A stretch of 64,000 nt of DNA from Elysia chlorotica (GCA_003991915.1 RQTK01000002.1:1982766-2046765), one strand, 5' to 3'; counted from the stretch's first letter, positions 1-14,200 are shown. The notes: generated by a model not told the origin, from the sequence alone. Numbers and translations are program-made.

Positions 1-96
1 AGAAGAAGAAGAAGAAGAAGAAGAAGAAAAAGAAGAAGAAGAAGAAGAAGAAGAAGAAGAAGAAGAAGAAGAAGAAGAAGAAGAAGATGAAGAAGC
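1..96. repeat. GAA/AAG microsatellite
   Basis: An almost pure trinucleotide tract of GAA repeats opens the window, with a single short run of extra A near position 28. It ends where the LINE remnant begins. Its left edge is cut by the window, so the full length is unknown. Confidence 0.95.
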
Positions 97-109
97 TGCC
101 TGATTGAGC

Positions 110-1930
110 CCCTTCCAACGGCAGAGAGAATCCTAACGTTACACCTCTCAACCACACAATCTCCTGTCATGCAGGCCTCAGCTGAGTCTTGGCCATCTGT
201 ATTGGGTCATCATGGAATCGGCAATATATGAATGAGAATGGTCATAGACTGTAAGAAAGAATACATGGGACACCCATGGTCAAAACAACGGCTTAAGTTG
301 GACAGGCTAAACACAAGAAGGGACACCATAAGCGGTGTTTGCAATACCAGGACACACCACAGCGCAGATTGCAACACTGACCACTCTCTGGTTGCGCCGG
401 AAAAGATAGATAATTCCAAAGAAACTTCATCACTCTAAAACGGAGCCCCAGCCCGGAATTAACACAGCCAAGACAGCCTTTCCCGATAACAACCTTGGAT
501 TCAACGTGAAAATTAATGAGATTCTGGGCAGCGCTCAAAACACTGGCGGGGATAATGCAGTGGCCACGTGGAATTTTCTACGAAATACCATCTACAATGC
601 TGCCAATGGTTTGAAGCTAACTTCATGGAGATGGAGCCACTGATTGATGCCAAACCCTATGCACTGACGTGCTACAAACGAGACCCATTACAGAAGAACC
701 TGAAAGCCCTGAAAAATGCTCGTAGGAAAGCAAAGAAAACCGCCCATCGTTGTGCGAATGACTACTGGCTCATATTGTCAGATAGCATCCAAAACGCATC
801 AAACAATGGAAATACATGTATAAGGGCCATGTATGAGCGCATTAAACAAGCAACTGGGAAAACAACAAGAAAACGGCATCCTTGAAGACAAATTCAGGAG
901 AAGTCATTACAGACAAAAGCAAGCAAATGAAGAGATAGGTGGAGTATTACTTGGAAATTTACTCCAGAGAAAATTCTGTATCAAAGGAAGCAGTGGATGG
1001 AATTGACGCACTTTCGGTAATGGAGGAATCAGCCCTTCTTCAGCCACTCGACTCCCTTCTTGTCGCTGCTGAAATGATAACAAGGAGCCCCAAGACATGC
1101 GAGACGCCAAGATCACGTTCTACAAAAATAAAGGTGATTGTAGTGATTGTAACAACTGCATAGGCATCTCCCTACTGAGCATCGTAGACAAAGTCTTCGC
1201 GAGCGTGGTCCTGGCCTGGAAATCATGTAGCCAGAGTCTCAGTGCAGCTTCAGGGCTGAAGGATCAATGATAGACATAATCTTCTCTGTGCGTCAGCTAC
1301 AAGCGAACTGTACAAAACAGCAGATGGTCCGATACTATCATACATGGCAATCATAGACCTGACAAAAAAGCTTTTGACCTTCTTAGCAGGAAAGGGCTTT
1401 TCCAGTTGCTTCAGAAAATACCCCCCCCCCCCAAACCCCAAGCTACTTAGCATCATTGCATCAGCCCAGTACGATATGAATTGCACAATAAGCTATAAGT
1501 ATAATGGGGAACTCTCAGAACCCTTCACAGTGTTGAGTGGTGTAAAAAACAAATAGGGCTGCACCCTGGCTCCAACATTGTTTGGGGTTTTCTTTTCGCT
1601 TCTGCTGGACTCTGCGTTCAAAGATTATCCAGGCGGTATCCATCTCCACACTAGAGCAAATGGCAGACTGTTTGTGCTTGCAAGACTGGGAGCCGATACA
1701 AAGATTACACTCGACCGGCTTAGAGAATAGCCGTCTGCAGATGATGCCGCAGTGAGCGCACACACACCGAGGAAAGCCTGCTGCGACTGATGGACACCCC
1801 TCATGCCTGCAAACAGTTCGGACTGACCATCAGCATAAAGAAGACAAACGTGATGGGCCAGAACACTCCTTCCTCACCTGCCATCACCATTGACAATGAG
1901 GTGCTGGAAAACACCACTGAATTTTCCTAA
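110..1930 (+). mobile_element. Degenerate non-LTR retrotransposon (endonuclease-reverse transcriptase ORF)
   Basis: Broken plus-strand reading frames line up in the order of a LINE polyprotein. The end of an apurinic-type endonuclease domain lies at about 232-430 (HPWSKQ, then RTHHSADCNTDHSLV). A linker follows at about 480-885 (ending YERIKQATG). The reverse-transcriptase fingers and palm lie at about 935-1930 (EYYLEIYSREN, GISLLSIVDKVFARV, IIDLTKK, LLSII, LAPTLFG, and the catalytic box as SADD near 1734-1745 in place of FADD). Stops, frameshifts and deletions break it into at least six pieces, so it cannot encode an active enzyme. The type matches elements often annotated as craniofacial-development-protein-2-like endonuclease-reverse transcriptase. 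The clade is not assigned. Confidence 0.85.
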
Positions 1931-1934
1931 AAAC

Positions 1935-4900
1935 TTCTTTGGAATTACATTTCTCAGCTTTAATCTTTAGACAATTTCTTTGCAGCATAACACTAACAAT
2001 GTAACTCATTTTTGTTTTTACCTGTTCTGAGTTTAAAAACTGCACGCTCTTGATTGATACTCTTTACAGTTAATTTTTCACCAGATTCCTTTGCTACTGC
2101 CTGGATATCCTGTATACAGTGTACGTATCATTTATGGCAATCTATTTGAAAATTACTAAAAACATGCATGGAGATATTGGGGATTAATTTTCGCCTCATT
2201 GAATCAGGAACAGACACAGGAACTTTCAACTTTGTGAAGTTATAAAGTGTATTATGTATTGTATTCGTTATGGTGAAATGTAGATTGGGCCAGACACAAG
2301 AAGCAGACTATATATTAAGTATAGAACAGGTAGTACACTCGTGACTGTACGAGTTCTTTTATAAAAAAAAAAATACAACTGATTTCAACTGTGGCTTTTC
2401 TAATCCTTTGGTCCTCTGCAGCATTAGTTTAATTGAAAATAAAGAAAACATTGGAAGCTCCGCAGATTAATTATGTTTTCCATACGATGGCCAGAAGTTT
2501 TATTTTAAATCACATCTTTGAGCCTATTTTAGGAAATCATTCACCAGTAAAATAATAAAGGGGATATATGGACTTGTCCCAGATACAAGGCCACAGTGGA
2601 GACACTCCGAAGTTTGAACTAATCTGACTAGAATTTTAGAACATTTCAGTTTTCACAACAGATTGACATTATTGGCATTCATTTTTTTAAATCAGAGAAC
2701 CATCTTAAGAAAGTGAACAAAGTTATCATAGACACTAAACATCCACAAAATGAAAAATAAGACATACGAAAATGAGACCCCATCATAATATCTCGAAATT
2801 CAACAAAAATTAAATCCTATCATCTCTCATCACACTTCTCTTTATCCAAAATTTTATCAATTTATGCAGACTAGGACTGAATTAAATTATTCAAACAGGG
2901 TGCCAGCAAATAAGTTCCCTCAAATTTACTACCTGGAAAAAAATTATAAATATACTACCTAGGAAATTGAAAGAAACATATCAATGATAATCTGCCGATT
3001 ACCGGAGTTTTGCTTATATCAAATTGAACCTTTTGAAAACTTTTGCTCATCTTACCATGTAACTATAAGTGCATTAGTTCTGTCTTGTTTATAACAGGAT
3101 GTGTCTTGCTAAAAATATCAATGAGATGAGACAGATCCACGGTGTAAAATTGTAACTTGTTACATCTATAAAGCTAGATCTAACTTTTTTCCATGAAAAT
3201 GTTCATTCTCAGCCTACTCCAACCTATCTACACTATAAGATTTTGGAATTTATGTACATGAGGGCCCTGCAGAGAGATATATATATATTTATATGATTTT
3301 ACTACCTATGATGTAATTTTCACGACTTCATGTTTACTACCATTTACGACTTTGCTGGACACCCTGTCAGAGCTAGACATTTGTTGGCAGTGCTCAGTTG
3401 TGGTTAAAAAAAAAAAAGGTAAAAAAACCGGACAAAAACTGATTGCGATTTAAAGGATTGTAGCCATTTATTTACACTGCAGAGAGTTCAGCAACGAATT
3501 GTTGCACCATTAGCAGAGAACAAGATAAATATCAATTGAATAATACGCTCCCTTATTGGACTGATACACTTCATATTCATCTCCTTCCATTTCAAGATTT
3601 GGAAGGAAAATAAAAAATACAATGATGAAAGCAGTGAAACATCTTGGAATAATTTTTATTTCCGACCAGATAATGTACAGTCCACAGTGTTTTTAAAAAA
3701 TCTCCATCTGCAAGGATTTCAAACAATGAGAGCTGAGCACAGCCTTACTTCAATTGTGACTCAAAGTGAGGAAAAGAAAATCCTTGCGTGAACATTCAAA
3801 ACTTTGGGTCTAATTTGAATACATACAATACATTGAGCACATTGTAGTAAAAAACAACAACTCAATATCATCCACTTCTTCTTGTAAGCAAAAGCAGTCT
3901 CCACAGATATGAGCCATGGTATAGATCTCTGTGAAGTTTGTTTCTCTGTTGGTGATAAAGTGATGCCTAGATTGGTGATAGAGTGAGCCGCTTAACACCT
4001 ACAATGACAATGACATGAATAGTTGTGTTTTCATGGAAAACTAATGCAATGGGGAGATAATTCAAACACTGTGGTCAAGTTGCATGGGAGCAATGGAGTA
4101 TGGTAAGTATGGTAAAGTTGTCCAATACAGGACTTCATTCAACCATAACTAGTGTTTGACGTTAACACCTTATAATTGAAAAGAAAATCAAATGCCTTTT
4201 CATGATTTTAAACATTCTTTCCATTGAAACTTGATAAATTGAACATACTAATACCTTGAGTTTGAAGGCATGAGCAAAAACAGGGTGAAAATTCCCTAAG
4301 ACTACTTTTTGAAATATGTACCCAGTCAAATTATAGAGATTCAAAAAATTGACAGTTTAAGCTATAAGCATTTTGCGATATACTACCAAAATAGATTCTA
4401 CTTTCAACAGAGGGAAAAGCATCCTTAAGGCTATGAATTGAAAGTTAGTTTCTACAAAACAGTGCCAGGCAGGATGTGTGAAGTCTGCCGCGAAAAAACA
4501 TTAAGTAACTTGTGTTAAGGTGCTTTGTCAGTCTTTACTCCATACTTTATAAATATTGTGCTTACAAAAAGACTGCCAGAGAATAAAGAATGAAAGTAGT
4601 ATAACTTAGACCAGGTCTACCACCAATGTGTGTATTCTATATGGCCTTGCTTTACTTTATCTTGCCAAACCTAAAATAATTATGCCTTTGATGTAGCAAC
4701 AGGGAAGCCATGATTTACCCTTGCAAAACTAATTGGTGAACAAATGAAGAAAAAGACAGGAAGTAGAGAGTGACTTTTTATGCTATTTATTGCATTATCT
4801 TACAGGCAATATGTCTGACTTTGTTTAAATCCTTTGATTAGTTAAATACCTGCACAGCTTTGTGCTTCAGCTTTTAGTTATCACATAAATCACACATTGA

Positions 4901-5295
4901 AAAACAAATTCTCCTAAACATATTGCTAAACCATGTTATTGTAATTTAAGGGAATAAAAATATTTCAAATACAAAAATAGAATGGAAATATTGTTAACAA
5001 CGCAATATACCTCCAACCATTCAATAGCATTATGTTTTCATAGAAAGGACAAAGACAACAGTGGCAACCAATGTAAAGAAAAAGAAAATGTTAGAGATAA
5101 GTGTCCTACAACCTCTTTTTAAAGATGAAATCCATTTAAGTATTTTTTTTTTTATTTTAACTTTTCTTGTGTCATTTTGTTCAAATCACAATGTATGCAC
5201 CTGAATATTTTTTTGTGAAGATCAACAGCCAGGAAACTGAAGGGTTCACTTATCAAATAAATAAACAATTATTTGCTTGTGTTAGAACCATCTCA
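1935..5295. other. AT-rich interval, ubiquilin 3' flank and possible 3' UTR
   Basis: No exon of a recognised protein was found here. The side next to 5295 should hold the ubiquilin 3' UTR, because that gene is read leftwards; candidate minus-strand AATAAA signals occur (for example TTTATT near 4785), but the sequence does not show which is used. A MITE-like element at 2896-3366 is listed separately. The short ORFs at 3810-3998 and 4162-4344 are at chance length. Confidence 0.6.
2896..3366. mobile_element. MITE-like element with CAGGGTG ends, copy 1
   Basis: The segment starts CAGGGTGCCAGCAAA and ends with the approximate inverted complement TTTGCTGGACACCCTG. There is no coding sequence inside. 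A related inverted copy lies at 62654-63047 and a third fragment at about 61796-61920, with long stretches of clear similarity (for example the TGCATTAGTTCTGTCTTG block). CAGGG-type ends and small size fit a non-autonomous hAT-like DNA transposon. No clean target-site duplication was found, so the class is inference. Confidence 0.6.
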
Positions 5296-8200
5296 TCATC
5301 TTTGTTGCAGTAGACGATCGATTGCAGCATTCACATCTCCAAAGGTGGCAGTCAACGCTGAATAAAAAAAAAAAAATTCCCCAGTATTAAGCTAAATAAA
5401 AATCTATACTCAATTCTCATAGTATATTCTTTGCAGTGAAATAGTTATTTTTTAATTTGTTTCTTTCAGTAGAAGAAACTCTTTTGTAATAATGTTTAAA
5501 CAGTTTTTATAGAAAAATTCTGAACTTGTAACACAATTTATATCTTTTCTAGTTTATTCTGTTGTCAAAAGTATTTTTCTGGTCAGAAATGTGTTCTTAA
5601 CAAAGTCATGTATTTCTTTGAAAAACCAATCAAACTTAAAGACAACAATTTCAAACAACAACAAAAACAAAAAACACAACCATCCATGACAAAATTATAA
5701 ATGTTCTTCACAAACAGATCAATGAAAATCGTCAAAAAAAAGTACTAGATGAGGTATATTCTGCATACATTTCAATATATAGCATAAAGAAATAGTAAAA
5801 TAAATTTTTTTTTTTTTAGTGTAACCTTTTGTCATGATAGAGAGAAATGCTAGTTGAACATACCTCGGATGTTAGCCTCTCTGTCCATGAAGCCCATGGT
5901 CGCCAGCTGCTCCAGCTGGGAGGCAAACCTCTGTTCTGGAGGCTGGTTCTAAATAAACAATAAGATAAAATCTATTTGTTACACTTTGAGGCAAACCTCT
6001 GTTCTGGAGGCTGGTTCTAAATAAAAAATAAGATAAAATCTATTTGTTACACTTTGAGGCAAACCTCTGTTCTGGAGGCTGGTTCTAAATAAAAAAAAAT
6101 AAGATAAAATCTATTTGTTACACTTTGAGGCAAACCTCTGTTCTGGAGGCTGGTTCTAAATAAACAATAAGATAAAATCTATTGTTACACTTTGAGGCAA
6201 ACCTCTGTTCTGGAGGCTGGTTCTAAATAAACAATAAGATAAAATCTATTTGTTACACTTTGAGGCAAACCTCTGTTCTGGAGGCTGGTTCTAAATAAAA
6301 AATAAGATAAAATCTATTTGTTACACTTTGAGGCAAACCTCTGTTCTGGAGGCTGGTTCTAAATAAAAAAAATAAGATAAAACCTATTTGTTACACTTTG
6401 AGGCAAACCTCTGTTCTGGAGGCTGGTTCTAAATAAAAAATAAGATAAAATCTATTTGTTACACTTTGAGGCAAACCTCTGTTCTGGAGGCTGGTTCTAA
6501 ATAAAAAATAAGATAAAATCTATTTGTTACACTTTGAGGCAAACCTCTGTTCTGGAGGCTGGTTCTAAATAAAAAATAAGATAAAATCTATTTGTTACAC
6601 TTTGAGGCAAACCTCTGTTCTGGAGGCTGGTTCTAAATAAAAAATAAGATAAAATCTATTTGTTACACTTTGAGGCAAACCTCTGTTCTGGAGGCTGGTT
6701 CTAAATAAAAAAAAAAAGATAAAATCTATTTGTTACACTTTTTTTTAAACCCACAACTCTTAAGTTTTGTGGTACCTCATTATCTTTATTGTGAATTGTG
6801 AAGAATAATTATATTGGCTGGAGGTGGTACCTAAAACTGTCTAATGCATCTATGTTTTAAAGTAAATTGGACCAATATTATTGTAATTAATTTATAATCT
6901 CATCTGCCAAGTGCTGTGTCAGTGTCTTGAGCCATTCTCAACATATTTAAAATTTTATATCAAATGTTAAATTTGACTTGAATGGACATAATCAAAAACA
7001 ATGAATTGAAATAGTAAAAAAAGAAAATCATGTGATGTGGCTTTTTCATCAAGAGGGTGGTATGAAATGAAAGAAGATGAATTTTAGATAAAAAGCAACT
7101 TAAGAAGTTAATTTAAAAAGTAGGAAAATTTTTCAGGAAAAATCAGAATGATTCCGATTTAATCAAAATAAATGGCAGGCCTGAGACTTTCCCATTTTAT
7201 ATGAATATTTAAAATAAGGAAACACAGAAAACATTTGTATCAAACACTTGGAAAAGTTGAATCTGTGTCTTAACAACATTTAAAATTTAAACTACAAATC
7301 TGAATACACGTTTTCTTCTCCTTTTCTTTCCTGCATAAATTTGTAAATTTTGTTCAGTTGCTCTCACCTGCTGCCCACCGACCATCATCTGCATCATTGA
7401 GGACATCATCGAGGAGAATGCGTCGGGGTTGCTCTGTAGGCCCTGGCCCAGGGGCCCTCCAGCTGAGGTAATACCAGGAGGGTTTGGGGTCCCTGATGGG
7501 TTTGTTGCTGGGTTGGGGGTCGTGGTGGACGATGGGTTACTGGAGGTGGTATTGGGGGCGGTGCCGGCTGGTTGTGACCCTGGCCGTAATCCGCCCATGC
7601 CCGTTATACTGTGAATAAATTGAACATTACAAGATCAATGTTAATAAAGTTCAGACAATCAATCCAACTGTTCAGGAAAACTCTTTTTCAGGTTTCAATT
7701 TTCAGAAATAATGTGTTCTATGTCAATAAAAATGAAGCAATTGTAAATATGTATTATTTTGAAGATCATATAGCTGGCTTTTGCGCGTCTCTTAGATTTG
7801 TGGGTTTCGTCTTGCAGGTCCGTGGTTCGAGTATTGCTCTGTCTACATGCTCAAATGTTCTTCCCTCACTCAAGAGTTCAATGACTAACCAGCATTATAC
7901 AGTAAAAAATCATATCAGTCTTGCATGGTGACGCTTTGTTAAATCCTCTTATTTATTGATCCTGAAGTGCCTGAGCTAACAACAGACGGTCTAGTACATA
8001 AAAGATCTAATCTGATGCCTAAGTAAAACACCGCACAGACAGAGAGCCACTGAGACATTTTACCTAGAGAAGACTGACGGCGACTCCTGCTGAAGCTGGT
8101 TAAGACCTGTTTGAATCTGCATCAGAGCCTCCAACGCTCTGGGGTTCGTTACCATGTTCTGAACATCAGGGTTTTGAAGCTGAGGAGTAGCACATAAAAA

Positions 8201-11200
8201 CACTAACATACAAGTTGCAAACAAAAGATAGAGAATAAAATGATTATTTTTTCAAAACAGCAATAAAAAAACCTTCAACAGGGTGTCCACCCAAATCTGG
8301 TCCAAAAAAATCCTACCAGCCACCAAAAAATCCTACCAGTCAACCGACAAGTAAAAGTTAACATTCGGACAAGTAAAAGTATATAAATGTTCAACAAGTA
8401 AAAATTTAACCTACGGTATTGTATGTCATTGTTAACATATTTTATAAACAAGTTTGTGGTTGTCTGATTGAATGTTGACCTGCCAACCTAAATTTTCTCT
8501 TGGAGTAATATCACTTATCAGTTGCCACAGAGAGTAATTTTTAGAACTTCGTAGTAATAAAATGTCGAAGGAAACATGCAACGCGGTGTGAGACTCCTCG
8601 ACTAACGTAAAGGCAAAACCTAAAAAGAAATTTTATTTGTTGACGGAATACCACTGCTTTTTACAAGAATATAAAAGTAAAAATTTAAACAAAAAATACA
8701 CTTCATGTTTATAACTAGAGATAGCCACATGTCTCCATGTCCAAAGAGGTTTTAAGGAGTATATATAATGAATTTAGTAAAATTAATTAAATAAAGTGCC
8801 ACTAGTGGTGAATTGCAAATTAAATATGGTTCATGGGTGCACAAATTTTGAAACTTTTTTTAAAAACTAAAAGATTTAATGCAGAAAAAAATACTATATT
8901 AACTATGGAGATACATTGGTATGAAAGGAGACTTTCTTTTTACAAACCCTCTTACAATAGGATCTGTCATACTCTCTCTCTCTACCACAAGCGTGAAGTC
9001 GGCTATAGATCTACACTAGATCTACTCTCCATTACTTAGATCTAGGGATGGAGAAGCTAGTAAGGCACAGTAGAAACAGAGCGAGACCAGCAATGGGTAG
9101 TAAAAATAGATCGGGGAAACACAGGAAAACAAAAGTGCCGTCCTCGCACTTTCGCACGCCACGATTTTTTTTCTTGGTCTCCCCAGACGCCTAGATTCCA
9201 ATCCAATCCAAGACTACCGGAGGAATAGCCATTTGGCTATTTGTCCGGTTACCGGGTAAATAGCCACTTCCTTATAAATATGTTTTACTTTGCAGATCAT
9301 ACAGCTGGCTTTTGCGCGTCTCTTATAATTGTGGGTTTGGTCTTGCGGGTCCGTGGTTCGAGCATTGCTCTATCTACATGCTCAAATGTTCTTCCCTCAC
9401 TCAAGAGTTCAATGACTAACCAGCATAATACAGTAAAAAATCATATCAGTCTCTTATGGTGACGCTCTGTTAAATCCTCTAATTTATTGATCCCGAAGTG
9501 CCTGAGCTAACAACAGACGGTCTAGTACATAAAAGATCTAATCTAATGCCTAAGTTAAACACTCTGCACAGACAGAGAGCCCCTTAGACATTTTACCTAG
9601 AGAAGACTGACGGCGACTCCTGCTGAAGCTGGTTAAGACCTGTTTGAATTTGCATCAGAGCCTCCAACGCTCTGGGGTTCGTTACCATGTTCTGAACATC
9701 AGGGTTTTGAAGCTGAGGAGTAGCACATATTTAAAAACACTAACATACAAGTTGCAAACAAAAGATAGAGAATAAAATGAGTTTTAAAAAAAGGAATTTT
9801 CACATAGGGAAACACTAAAAACCTGAATTTCACCCATTAACTTATGTATCTCTTTGCACTACATTCATACTTTAAGTGCATTTGAAAGTATTTTTCCAGT
9901 TATACAGTATAAATTTCGTTTTTTTTATTATCCTAAAGAATCCATATTATACATGTTCAGAGATCCCTCAGTACTTTCAATTTTATTTCATCCTTTAAAT
10001 CAATGAAGTATTTTTCACAATAACACTGGGATATTTTAGAAGTAAGGAAGTCTTGACAGAAAGATTAAAACTATCAAAACTAAAGATAAACAGAACATGG
10101 AGTACCTGCTGTAACAGATTTGGCATCATCTGACTCATGTTGGCTTGCATTTGAGGATTGTTTGCAAATAAAGGGTTGTTTCCAATAATCTGTGGACAGA
10201 GCGAAATGTCATATGCAAGCGGCCCCGAAAATTTAAAACTTCTCTTTATCAAGCAATCAAATAAAAGTGCCCTCGGTTATCACATTTCTGGTCAAAGTTC
10301 AATCCTGATGAAAGAAATTTTAGGGTTGTTTTGTTTTTTATTCATAAATCTGATCTGAACTCAATAAATTGGTATGACCAAACTGACACTAAAATTATCT
10401 GCTCACACGAATAAATGTTATGAAAGGCAACAAAGGTAATAGACCACTTTGAAATAAGGAGTTGGTAAGAACTAACACCAGTGCGTTACTGAGCATATTT
10501 TTCAATACCGTATTTGAATACAAGTTGATCTAGTGGACAAATGTTATAGTTCTAGATCTTGCTTTTAATATTTTCATAGATTTAACTCTATACAAAGGTA
10601 GTTTGTGATTCCACTCTCCTTAGATTTCATAAGAATCAATTTTGATTAACAAAAAAAAATTTGTTTGTGTTAGTGTATATCACCATAGTTGTCCCCATTT
10701 TTAACGACATCTCAATTAACGAAAATTGTGGGAATAACATCAATTTCAACTGAGATCTTACATGCAATACGATGGCGAGAAGTTACTTCTTTACCTTTTA
10801 ATGGTCACCTTCACAACATTGGTAAATGCAAATTGATACTTTACAATGCTGACACCAACTGTACATACACTACTGAACACAACCCAAATGAACAATTATG
10901 ACCGGAAGCTAGTATACAGAAATTTGACTATCGATATACGCTAAATCATACAAGAAAACTAGTGGTAATTGCAACTGTAGTGAATAAGTGAAAACGATGA
11001 ACTACCTTATACTTGCATAGGTAATATCGACAGTCATATATTGTGTGTATGAATCTATGATGCCTATTTTGTTGGGCCATATCTGAACCAGTGGCTAGAT
11101 AGTGGCGTTATAGATCATACTGTCTTCAATTCGGCGTAATACGGCAAGGACCGCCCGTAAGGCGTAATTTGTCGCACTTTGGCGTAACAAATTCAGACCA

Positions 11201-14200
11201 AAGAGTAATGTTGGCAAGTCTGCTTTCTCTGACAGTAACATTAGTGATAACCCTACCTTCCACTACAGGCAGCTAAACCTTGTTCCTTTATCAAAGTAAA
11301 CAAAGCTGCATAGCACAAAGCTAGACAGTGGAACAGCCACGCCCATCCCAAGTAGTTCTACATAGAACACTTGAAAAAAACGTGGTAAAATGGTGAGGGC
11401 ACAATTTTCCTCTATCAATAATTTCCCCTTTGAGTCTTGGGAATAACGAGAACCCTTGCTATAACGAGAGATATGATGAAGAACTAGGAATCTCCTTACT
11501 ACCGAGTTTACTGTACAAATGATAGTTTTGCTCCATGGATGGACATAGAAAGGGTAACATTTAATTTCTTCAACCAAAAATCAAAGAGTTTGGAAGGATG
11601 TGAGGTAAGGTGCCTAAAGATGATGTTGAATTCTTACAGACTGGATCTAGGTCCTGTTTTCTTTGTCATTTTATAGCAAAGTGTTTGAGTTATTTCCCAG
11701 AAGGGATTCATAAAATGTAGCAACTAATTTCATTGGATGACGGCTGGAGGCTAGAGTTAGTGAACAAACCATAAACTGTATGGCTTTAACTTAACAAGCA
11801 AAACTTAAACCGTCACGTATGGTTGATAAGGAGCAAAGATTATACAAGTCTTAGAAGTCCCTGACCTGCTGTGCAAGTTCTGGGTTGGCCGACAGTGACT
11901 GCATCATGGACTGCATGTACGGAGCCTGCATCATGTTGCTCATCATCTGAGGGTTCTGCATCATCTGCTGCATCAGGCTCTGCATCCCAGGGCTGTTGAA
12001 CATTCCTGGTACGCACAAAAATTTAACTCATTATCCTTGAGTTCAGGAGATAATGAATATTCTGTGACACAAAAAATTCTCTCTCATGGATAGAAAAAAA
12101 ACAAAACAATAATTGTGCTGGATGTTAGGTGATTATGTGTGGTCTATTTCAGCAAGATCCAATAGTTTAAAAAAAATTAGTTTTGTCACATATTCTTTCT
12201 TTCATAAAAACACTTCATAATCATTCTTTTTACATACTTAAGGCGGAGACAGATTTGTATACCTTTCCAAGTAATGTTTCTTAAGCATCTATTAATTTTC
12301 AGTCGCTTTTTACTAAATCTTGTGACATGTGAAGCCATGCATTGACCTGTAAAAGAGTTTTGACCAGCCCCGCCGGCTCCAGGAGTCTGTCCAGTTGACG
12401 GAATTGGAGATGTTGTGCCAGTTGCTGTTGTTGGAGTGGCGGAACCAGACCCTCCCCATGGGTTTGGCAAAGGCTGAGTGTTTTCCCTCCCTTGCTGAGC
12501 ATTTTCACCTGAAACAGTGGAGACACAAGTATGGGAATAAGATTCTGTTACTGCAGCTTTCTCCTTTTTTTTTTTGCTTTGATAAGAGCTATCTCAATTC
12601 ATCAGTCTTGTTTAAGTGCCACATTCAATCTCCCCAAAAAGACTAGTCATAAAATGTTAAAACCCTTCCAATATGAGCATATGAATGCTTATTTACTGAC
12701 AACAACTTGCTTTAGAGCCCAGGATTTTATTAATTACAATTAGTGGCATTCTTAACTGACACTTGAATTGTTCAGCTAATCAACATCAGAGGAGCTTTGC
12801 TTTTTATATATTTTGAGATGAAATTGGAGAAGAAAACTGACTAAAATATGGCACTCATAGCATGTATTGGCATGGATGGCTAACTATATTATTTGATCCT
12901 CATAGCATGTATTGGCATGGATGGCTAACTATATTATTTGATCCAAATTTGATTTCCTAATCCCCCTTTTTTTTAAATATAATTTCTGTTGTTGAGTCCA
13001 TAAATCAATATTGGAGGATATTATGAGGGCCAAAAGATTTTGATAAATGCAGTGATGCCAACTGGATTTTTTTTTTAGTGAACTTTTTCACGAACTAGCG
13101 TACCGGATTAAGGATATAAAAAAACCACCCCAAATTAATAATATCAGTAGTATTATTAAGGCAATATAGGAATGGTGTACTTCTTCTTAAGTTAATTTGT
13201 ATGCTTTAAAGCCTTTATTTTCATTGAATTGAGAGAATTTATACGTCTCATAGCAAACTTCAAGCTTCAACAGTTAAGATTATAGATCGTACTATTTTCA
13301 ACTCGGCGTAATATATGACAAAGACCGGGCGTAATATGAGAAGGATCGGGCGTAAAGCGTAATTTGCCGCGTTTGAGCGTAATAAATTACGCCCAAAGCG
13401 TAATGTTGGCAGGTCTGAGTAAGCCACCTAGCTTTTATCTTACGGTAGTAATCCAATGAGAAAACAATATTTTGCGTCTTTCTTGTCTAACCAATGCCAA
13501 TTTTCACTTATGATGAATCAATTTATTTAATGTCCAGTGGACCAACACGATCAAGAAATTCATCACGGACCAAACTTTATTTCAAGATTCTAAACAATAA
13601 ATCATGAAAGTCTTGTCTAGATCTACACGAAGTCATTGGATCTAGATATACCTCCTATTGCCCTAATTTAGACTTAATCCACGTTTATAGATCTATGCAG
13701 AGGCACTTTGAATCACAAAAAATAAATCCAACTGAAGTTTTTGATCGTGATTAGTTTTCACATAAATCCGATATTCCGAAGTTAAATTGGATGGTCGGAT
13801 GCTGTTATTTTGTTAGTAAACAACGCATGCTCAGTGATGTTCCTTTTTTTCCCGGTTCGCTTATATTGTTAGATTATTTTCACGTTTCCGTTAGTCAATG
13901 CACGGCTGCACGAAAATTGACGGAAAAACTTTGAAGAACCTTGGCGCAATTCGGACCTGTGTTGTCTTTTTTTTACTGAACTTTGACAGACAATATATTT
14001 TTTACGGAATTTCATATATTTACGGAAAATTGGCATCACTGTAAATCATGGACCTCGACTTACTTGTGCCGTTGCTCACTAGCGATGCGAACGGATTTGA
14101 GCCGCCCATAGACTCCTGGGCTGCATTCATCATGGGCTCTTGGATATCACGGTACATGCGTTGCAATGCATTAAAACCACCAGGAATACTCTGAGTCAGA

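Noticed and set aside
5920-6746. CRISPR-like regular repeat array
   Set aside because: There are no distinct spacers; units are tandem and derive from the neighbouring exon edge, in a spliced eukaryotic gene.
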